This document shows, in pieces, positions 58,576 through 64,000 of a stretch of DNA of 64,000 bases. Position 1 is the stretch's first letter, and each line of letters starts with the position of its first letter. Below the pieces are notes generated by a model, which did no database searches, was not told where the DNA came from, and worked only from the letters and a program-made list of their open reading frames with translations. The DNA is from CAZAMT01 sp964486145 (GTDB lineage Bacteria > Bacteroidota > Bacteroidia > Bacteroidales > JAAAOM01). The translations under genes were made by a program, and so were the position numbers. The stretch is from assembly GCA_964486145.1 (NCBI GenBank), contig CAZAMT010000001.1, positions 1-64,000 of the forward strand, given 5' to 3'.

Positions 58576-59250
58576 ATGAAGTGCAGGTTTTGTGAATATA
58601 AATCAGTACCGTTTCAACAATTGGATGAAAAGGATTTAATTGCTATCTCCTCGCATTGCTTTGCCAAAGAGTATAGTAAGGGGGAGCAAATTTTTTCAGA
58701 AGGACACCCCATTGGTGATATAACCTACCTCAGGAAGGGGTTATTGAAAATTCAAAAAAAAATAGATGGTGGTAAAAATGTAATTTTCCAGATTTTACAG
58801 GCGCCAGGTTATTTTGGTTTACCCTCTGTTTTTGCAGATAAATTCTATCACACCAGCGCCGAGGCTTTGACCCCGTCGGAAGTATGCTTTTTGGCAAAAG
58901 AAGCATTTTTTGATTTAATTAAAGAAAATGGAAATTTTGGTTTAAACTTATTAAAATGCAATTGTAAATCTGAACTTCAATACATCGATCATACGGTTAC
59001 ACTGGTACGTCAGCAGGTTCCCGGACGTTTAGCTGATGTATTGATGTTGTTCTATAAAACAATGGCATATCAAAACAGTTTTACTTTACCACTGACCAGG
59101 TCTGAAATGGCCGAATTTATGGGGGTTTCCACAAAAAGCCTTACCCGCATCATGACAGAATTTAAGAATGATGGGATTATAAAAACTGAAAATAGTAAAA
59201 TTGAAATATTACGGCCCGATCTTTTGAATAGACTGGTAAGACTCGGATAA
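58576..59250 (+). CDS. Crp/Fnr-family transcriptional regulator with N-terminal CxxC
   Basis: A 224-residue regulator. The N-terminus MKCRFCEYKSVPF has C3 and C6 in a CxxC, followed by a cyclic-nucleotide-type beta barrel (EYSKGEQIFSEGHPIGDITYLRKGLLKI) and an HTH (LTRSEMAEFMGVSTKSLTRIMTEF). More cysteines are at 28 and in KCNCKSE. FNR uses a Cys cluster near its N-terminus plus one in the barrel for a [4Fe-4S] oxygen sensor, so redox or nitrosative sensing is possible. The CxxC might alternatively bind zinc. Divergent from the receiver/chemoreceptor operon. Confidence 0.92.
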   Translation: MKCRFCEYKSVPFQQLDEKDLIAISSHCFAKEYSKGEQIFSEGHPIGDITYLRKGLLKIQKKIDGGKNVIFQILQAPGYFGLPSVFADKFYHTSAEALTPSEVCFLAKEAFFDLIKENGNFGLNLLKCNCKSELQYIDHTVTLVRQQVPGRLADVLMLFYKTMAYQNSFTLPLTRSEMAEFMGVSTKSLTRIMTEFKNDGIIKTENSKIEILRPDLLNRLVRLG

Positions 59251-59344
59251 GAATAAATAATTCAGAAGTTCAATAATCTTGTTACACCTATGTTGAGCGA
59301 TACGAACACAGTGAAGTATAGCTTTACTTACTTTTTCTTCGTCG

Positions 59345-59368
59345 ATTGAGCTTAATCGCTCAATTTGG
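59345..59368. repeat. Hairpin with the 15-bp dispersed sequence, copy 2
   Basis: ATTGAGC (59345-59351) and GCTCAAT (59358-59364) form a 7-bp stem. Bases 59354-59368 are the reverse complement of 13185-13199. It lies between the convergent Crp-type and hydrolase genes and may act as a weak terminator. Confidence 0.45.
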
Positions 59369-59453
59369 GTTACATATTATCATTCATGAACTCCGAACCG
59401 CTCGCAAGCCAATAGGGCAGGTAAGGTTGTTCCTGCTTTCGGGCCGTTAAAAG

Positions 59454-60416
59454 CTATTTATAAGTAATTTTAATAAAATCTTTGATGGTATCTGTTAAAA
59501 AAACGGGTAATGGAAGGTCGGGGTTTGAGTAGGCATTGAAATTTACACCTGGATCATCACCTGTAATTTTCAAAACGTGATTCATGCTGTCAATAAATAC
59601 AGGCTGCGTACCGGGTTTTACTGAAGTTAGTTTTAAAGCGTTTTTTTCATATACCTGCAAATCGCTCCTGCCTTGAATAATGAGCACAGGAATATCTAGT
59701 TTGGCCAGTTCTGTTTGAGGATGATACTGTAACCATGAAATCAGGTAAGGTTGTACGGTGGGGCGAAACAATGAAGTAAGTGTTGCAGGTATGGAATCTA
59801 CAGTTTCTCCCTCGGTCAGGTGACCAAGTATTTCAGATACCTGTTTTTGTATTTTCCCGGGTTGATTTTTAAGCTGATCCATGATAACGCTGTCGGCTCG
59901 CATGCCTGCCCCGTTTAGTGAGATGAAGAAATCAGTCCGGCTGCGCGCAGCGGCAATCATACCTATCAATGAGCCTTCGCTATGCCCAATAATTCCGAGG
60001 CTTTTAATGCTGTCATTGCTTGCCAGTAGGTTGATCCATTCAATGGCATCGTACACATAATCTTCAAAACGGATGGTTGTTTCAGTAAAACGCTGAGAAC
60101 GGCTTTGGCCAACCCCCCGTTTATCATATCTTAAACTGGCAACACCTTGAATAGCGAGAGACTCAGCCAGCATCTTCAGCGAGTTGTTATTGCCGGATAT
60201 CATGTGGCTGTTTCCATCCCTGTCTGTAGGACCTGAACCTGCAATGATCAGGACGCACGGAAATGATTTTTGATTATCCGGATACAAATATGTTCCGTAA
60301 ATACTCGAAAGTGGTGAGGTTAATACCAACTCCTTTTCCTTAAAAGAACAGTTTTGTGCTTGAGTGGTTGCAATTATTAAAATAGAAAACAGCAAAATGG
60401 TGCTTAAAAAACGCAT
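59454..60416 (-). CDS. Secreted alpha/beta hydrolase
   Basis: A 320-residue protein from ATG 60416 (a GTG at 60503 gives a longer N-terminus but would overlap the kinase gene). Signal peptide ending near TTQAQ. Alpha/beta hydrolase features: oxyanion IIAGSGPTDRDGN, nucleophile elbow GHSEGS, acid near IQGRSDLQV, and catalytic His in SMNHVLK. Substrate unknown; family members include esterases and acyl hydrolases. It starts 4 bp after the PAS kinase gene, an operon. Confidence 0.9.
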   Translation of the reverse strand: MRFLSTILLFSILIIATTQAQNCSFKEKELVLTSPLSSIYGTYLYPDNQKSFPCVLIIAGSGPTDRDGNSHMISGNNNSLKMLAESLAIQGVASLRYDKRGVGQSRSQRFTETTIRFEDYVYDAIEWINLLASNDSIKSLGIIGHSEGSLIGMIAAARSRTDFFISLNGAGMRADSVIMDQLKNQPGKIQKQVSEILGHLTEGETVDSIPATLTSLFRPTVQPYLISWLQYHPQTELAKLDIPVLIIQGRSDLQVYEKNALKLTSVKPGTQPVFIDSMNHVLKITGDDPGVNFNAYSNPDLPLPVFLTDTIKDFIKITYK

Positions 60417-60420
60417 ATTA

Positions 60421-61551
60421 TTATTTTGGCAATTCAAAAAAGAACGTTGTTCCTTGGTCTTGAGAAGACTGAAAATAAACTTTACCTTTAAGATAGCGTT
60501 CACCCAGTAATTTCATGCTATATGTTCCAAGTCCGCGATTTGCTGCCTTTGTGGAAAATGAACGTTGAAAAATCTGCAATTGTGTTGATCTGGGGATGTG
60601 CGATTCATTATGAACCCAAAACCTTGTGAAATCATTCGTATTATCAAACCCGATGGTTACTACACCATTATCTGATGTAGCTTCCAAAGCATTTTTTAGC
60701 ATATTTAAAAGAATTCGTTTTAGTATGATAACATCGGTTAATATAATAACAGAAACCATGTTATTGTCAATTTGAACTTTTCGGTTTTTGGCAACTTCAT
60801 GTTTTTGTATTTGGGCTGAAATGCTTTGGATGATATCATTGCTTGAAGATTCGGAAATTTTTACTTTTAATTCGCCATTTTCTGCATGCATTAATTCCCT
60901 TTGGGACATTATTTCCTGAGTAAGTTCACTGGCAATCTCATTCATGATGTCAATCATTTCCTTCATCTTTTTTTCATCCCTGGCATTTTTAGCCAACTCA
61001 ATAAAACCATGCAAAGTTCCGGCTTTATTTATCACATCATGAAAGAATATTTTTTCAAGTGCTATTTTTCGTTTTTCCGCAGAAATATCCAACAAGGTGA
61101 GAATGATAAATTGTTGGTCTTTTAATCTCAGAGGTGAAGATGTAACTTTATAGTCATGGGCTTCAATGTAACCATTGTTATTCGAAACAATCCGGCATTC
61201 GTCTGTGTAAACCGATGATTCCGTCTGGCATTTTAAAATGGTTTTTACCGCGCCACAATACCTGCAATTCTCTGATGTACCGCAACCTCCAATTTCCTTT
61301 TTTGAATTTACACAATGCAGAATTTCACCGGGCCTGTCACCAAGCAGTTGATCCAATACCTGGAGATTCAGCCTTTGAAGCAACGCGTTGTTTGCAAATA
61401 CCACTTGTCGGTGCTGGTTTAAAATAGCTGCGATGTATGGAAGACCATTTAAAATGGTAGTCACATAATCGGTATCAATAATTTTTTGAAGTTCTCTTGT
61501 TATAACATTCTTTGTTACCCTGTATGCCGGGGCGAACCTTGATTCCTCCAT
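60421..61551 (-). CDS. PAS-domain histidine kinase with cysteine-rich PAS
   Basis: A 376-residue cytoplasmic kinase starting at ATG 61551 (TTG 61584 is possible). The PAS domain (about 33-160) has a cysteine-rich insertion: C80, C90, C96 and C99 in LHCVNS and GGCGTSENCRYCG, a likely metal or redox site. The phospho-acceptor is H171 in FFHDVINKAG (HDxxN box), and the ATPase domain has LKNALEAT and RGLGTYSMKLL. No membrane segment. Its response regulator is not adjacent; the single receiver at 58031 is a candidate. Confidence 0.92.
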   Translation of the reverse strand: MEESRFAPAYRVTKNVITRELQKIIDTDYVTTILNGLPYIAAILNQHRQVVFANNALLQRLNLQVLDQLLGDRPGEILHCVNSKKEIGGCGTSENCRYCGAVKTILKCQTESSVYTDECRIVSNNNGYIEAHDYKVTSSPLRLKDQQFIILTLLDISAEKRKIALEKIFFHDVINKAGTLHGFIELAKNARDEKKMKEMIDIMNEIASELTQEIMSQRELMHAENGELKVKISESSSNDIIQSISAQIQKHEVAKNRKVQIDNNMVSVIILTDVIILKRILLNMLKNALEATSDNGVVTIGFDNTNDFTRFWVHNESHIPRSTQLQIFQRSFSTKAANRGLGTYSMKLLGERYLKGKVYFQSSQDQGTTFFFELPK

Positions 61552-61584
61552 TTCCTGCCCTTTCCAATGACTTTTGTTTTGCAA

Positions 61585-61833
61585 TTTATCTATCCTTAAC
61601 GCGGTTCAGCAATATGTGTCGGGTTATGTCCGTTGATGTTTAAATTTATAAAATTAATTTAAATAACTGTAATTATTTATCTGAAACCTGATTATTGCTT
61701 ATTAACAGAGTTATACGGCCTGATATTGCAAGGTTTCAACGTTTAGGGTTACGAATCATATGTTCAAGTAATTAATTTTTATTAATTTGTACACGAATAG
61801 GATCGAGATATTTTAAACACCTTAGATTTATTT
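61585..61833. other. Divergent intergenic region between PAS kinase and helicase
   Basis: About 250 bp, AT-rich, no gene seen. It must hold promoters in both directions. A near -7 box for the helicase is TTAATTTG near 61790, one base off TAnnTTTG. No clear operator. Confidence 0.4.
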
Positions 61834-64000
61834 ATGGATTGGGACATTAACAATGAGAAGAACGAGAATGAAGGTTTATCCTCAGAAAATGAACGGCTTT
61901 TAAAGTCGTTCCTAAATGAAATGGAGAAAAAGAATCTTCCGCATCATAATGTGAACGACGATCTGACACCATATCATTATGAGGAACCTGAGCATGACCC
62001 AAACATAGATACAAAAATTCAGCATTTGCAGCAAATTACCCGTGCCATCGAAAAAAAGCCAACAGCTTCCATTGATCTGGCACAAATACAACAAAACAGT
62101 TATAAGATAAACTATCCGGAAAGTCTAAACAGGGCACAACTGGCAGCAGCCGTGTTGTTCAAAGGACCAATGCTGGTTATTGCAGGAGCGGGCAGTGGAA
62201 AAACACGCATCATTACCTACCGGGTTAGCTTCATGCTTGAAAATGGTGTTGATCCGGGAAGCATGTTATTGTTAACTTTTACCCGGAAAGCAGCGCGCGA
62301 AATGCTTGCCCGTGTTGAGAAACTTCTGCAAACCAATGTTGCCGATAAATTACCGGGAGGTACATTCCATGCATTTGCAAATTACATTTTGAGAAGGTAT
62401 GCGAATTTCTTAAATATCCATCCGAATTTTACCATTATTGATGCGGAGGACTCGGCAGACATTATTGATTTATTAAAAACAGAGTTGAAGTTAAACCGAA
62501 CCGGTTCAAGGTTTCCCAAAAAAAATCGAATTCAGGAAATCATTTCAGCTTCCCGCAACCGGATGCTGAGCATTCGTGAAATCGTTGACCGTGAATATTC
62601 AGGGCTCATTGAATTTGTTGATCAAATTACATTGATCGCCCAGGGATATAAAAAATACAAGCAAATTAGCAATGTGTTTGATTATGATGACTTGCTGGAA
62701 ATGTTGTATGAACATTTAAAAAATAACAAATCATTCAGAAAGAAACTCCAGGAAAAATATCATTACATCCTGGTAGATGAATTTCAGGATACCAATATTG
62801 TGCAAAAAGGGATAGTTGATTTTTTAGCTGAAAAGCACCGGAACATTATGGTAGTGGGTGATGATGCTCAGAGCATTTATGCCTTTCGCGGTGCGAATTA
62901 TGAAAATATTTTGAAGTTTCCTGAAACATTTCCTGAATGCAAAGTTGTGAAGATTGAGCAAAATTATAGAAGCAACCAGGCCATATTGAATTTTACAAAT
63001 GGCATTATTGATAATGCAAAACTGGGGTATAAGAAAAAACTATTTTCAAAAATTACACGAAATTCAAAACCTGTTATCCAGAAATTTTTTACACAACAGG
63101 ATGAGGCTACATTTATTACCGATAAGGTACTGGAACTTCGGGAAACCGGAATTGAGCTAAACCAGATAGCGGTTTTATGCAGGGCTGCATGGCACAGCAA
63201 TTACATTCAAACAGAATTGTTACGCCGAAGCATACCTTACATTACCGTTGGGGGTCTGAAGTTTAACGAACGTCGCCATATCAAAGACATGATTGCATAC
63301 CTGAGGGTAATGTTGAACCCGAATGATGCAGCCGCGTGGCACCGGTTGTTAAAATTAATTCCTGGTATTGGAAAAGTAACAGCAGGCAACATCATCAGGG
63401 GCCTTGAATCTGATAATAACAAAATTTCTTTCAATAAATTCAACAATAAAAAATTTTATGATGAGCTTGTTCTATTGGCTGAAATGCTTAACAGTGCCAA
63501 CAAATCGGGAATTTCACTTACCAATCGGCTGGAAATAATTAAAGATTATTATGCACCTATTCTGGAAACAAAGGAATATGATTATTCAGTAAGAATGCTT
63601 GATATTAGTGTATTTATTGACCTGTCAGCAAAGTATGATGACATCGAAAAATTTCTTTCAGATTTTGCGCTTGATCCACCGTCAAGAAGTTTCCAGGACA
63701 AAGGTACACCGCTTGTTGATGAAGAGGAAGACAAACCTCTTACCATATCAACAGTACATTCGGCTAAGGGTTTGGAATGGTACACGGTTTTTGTGCCATT
63801 TGCACTTGACGGATTGTTTCCATCTGTTCGGGCATTGAAAAATTTTGAAGAACTGGAAGAAGAACGTCGCCTGTTTTATGTAGCGTGCAGCAGGGCAAAG
63901 GAACAGTTATACATCACAATGCCATCGCAGGTAGTTTCCTATAATGCCTTTTTTAGTTATCCGTCAAGATTTATTTCCGAACTTGATAAACAATTTTATA
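61834..64000 (+). CDS. UvrD/Rep-type ATP-dependent DNA helicase (3' end off window)
   Basis: Superfamily 1 3'-5' helicase, at least 722 codons, cut by the right edge. It begins at ATG 61834 with about 85 low-similarity, charged residues, then NRAQLAAAV (Q motif), GAGSGKTR (Walker A), LVDEFQDT (Walker B), VGDDAQSIYAFRGA, EQNYRSNQAI, TVHSAKGLEW and RRLFYVACSRAKEQL. A UvrD- or PcrA-like role in repair is likely. The N-terminal extension is unusual. The last visible codons are near the normal C-terminal part. Confidence 0.92.
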   Translation, partial: MDWDINNEKNENEGLSSENERLLKSFLNEMEKKNLPHHNVNDDLTPYHYEEPEHDPNIDTKIQHLQQITRAIEKKPTASIDLAQIQQNSYKINYPESLNRAQLAAAVLFKGPMLVIAGAGSGKTRIITYRVSFMLENGVDPGSMLLLTFTRKAAREMLARVEKLLQTNVADKLPGGTFHAFANYILRRYANFLNIHPNFTIIDAEDSADIIDLLKTELKLNRTGSRFPKKNRIQEIISASRNRMLSIREIVDREYSGLIEFVDQITLIAQGYKKYKQISNVFDYDDLLEMLYEHLKNNKSFRKKLQEKYHYILVDEFQDTNIVQKGIVDFLAEKHRNIMVVGDDAQSIYAFRGANYENILKFPETFPECKVVKIEQNYRSNQAILNFTNGIIDNAKLGYKKKLFSKITRNSKPVIQKFFTQQDEATFITDKVLELRETGIELNQIAVLCRAAWHSNYIQTELLRRSIPYITVGGLKFNERRHIKDMIAYLRVMLNPNDAAAWHRLLKLIPGIGKVTAGNIIRGLESDNNKISFNKFNNKKFYDELVLLAEMLNSANKSGISLTNRLEIIKDYYAPILETKEYDYSVRMLDISVFIDLSAKYDDIEKFLSDFALDPPSRSFQDKGTPLVDEEEDKPLTISTVHSAKGLEWYTVFVPFALDGLFPSVRALKNFEELEEERRLFYVACSRAKEQLYITMPSQVVSYNAFFSYPSRFISELDKQFY

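Noticed and set aside
1..64000. CRISPR arrays, transposases, integrases, rRNA and tRNA
   Set aside because: No regularly spaced direct repeats, no mobile-element protein and no cloverleaf seen by reading. Small RNAs could still be missed.

Overview
The window is from an AT-rich chromosome of the phylum Bacteroidota, most like a free-living Bacteroidales/Marinilabiliales-type organism. The evidence is several Bacteroidota-typical families (DUF4271 next to hemD, a YwqK/MORN-like protein in a nadA-ruvB cluster, a TonB receptor with YfiR, a long non-catalytic M16 protein), YbeY with the Bacteroidota-type metal site, -7 promoter boxes of the form TAnnTTTG, and very few Shine-Dalgarno sequences. 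It is core chromosome: I found no transposase, phage gene, CRISPR array, rRNA or tRNA.

Layout. 0-10 kb: a secreted M16-like protein, then a mostly minus-strand block with PBP1C (pbpC), a conserved unknown protein, an AIM24/TIGR00266 protein, a large hybrid histidine kinase and rsgA. 10-20 kb (plus strand): an AsmA-like protein, a small histidine kinase, rnpA, and a 1844-residue alpha-2-macroglobulin lipoprotein with an intact thioester motif. 20-25 kb (minus): a heparinase II/III-like protein, hemD, a DUF4271 membrane protein, a MazG-like pyrophosphohydrolase and dtd. 25-28 kb (plus): a secreted HExxH protein and a C-terminal processing protease. 28-32 kb (minus): a yfiR / TonB receptor / lipoprotein operon. 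32-36 kb: polA, a small ArsR regulator and a polyprenyl diphosphate synthase. 36-47 kb: a long minus-strand run of nine genes (TIGR01777 oxidoreductase, flippase, dut, TPR lipoprotein, EnvC-like protein, RsbW-like ATPase, ybeY, mnmG, uvrC). 47-53 kb: a cyclophilin, pheS, then nadA / YwqK-like / ruvB / a small membrane protein. 53-56 kb: rpiB, an Rrf2 regulator, a VanZ-like protein and hemW. 56-62 kb: a sensory cluster (chemoreceptor with two zinc-binding CZB domains, CheY-like receiver, Crp/Fnr-type regulator, alpha/beta hydrolase, cysteine-rich PAS kinase). 61.8 kb to the end: a UvrD/Rep-type helicase cut by the window edge.

The most informative non-coding signal is three parS-like 16-mers: TGTTCCACGTGGAACA twice around the mnmG-uvrC junction and TGTTTCACGTGGAACA once before hemW. 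They suggest a ParB-loading, origin-proximal region. Other signals are divergent promoter regions with palindromes (arsR/polyprenyl synthase and receiver/Crp), a large imperfect palindrome and a second inverted repeat downstream of the processing protease, and several good intrinsic terminators.

Several neighbourhoods make functional sense. PBP1C and alpha-2-macroglobulin are a known periplasmic pair. The EnvC-like, PBP1C, flippase, M16, AsmA and processing-protease genes all concern the cell envelope. polA, uvrC, ruvB, dut, mazG and the UvrD-type helicase concern DNA maintenance. No clearly new multi-gene system was found. The best candidates for undescribed biology are the sensory cluster, the YfiR receptor operon and the two envelope proteins of unknown function.
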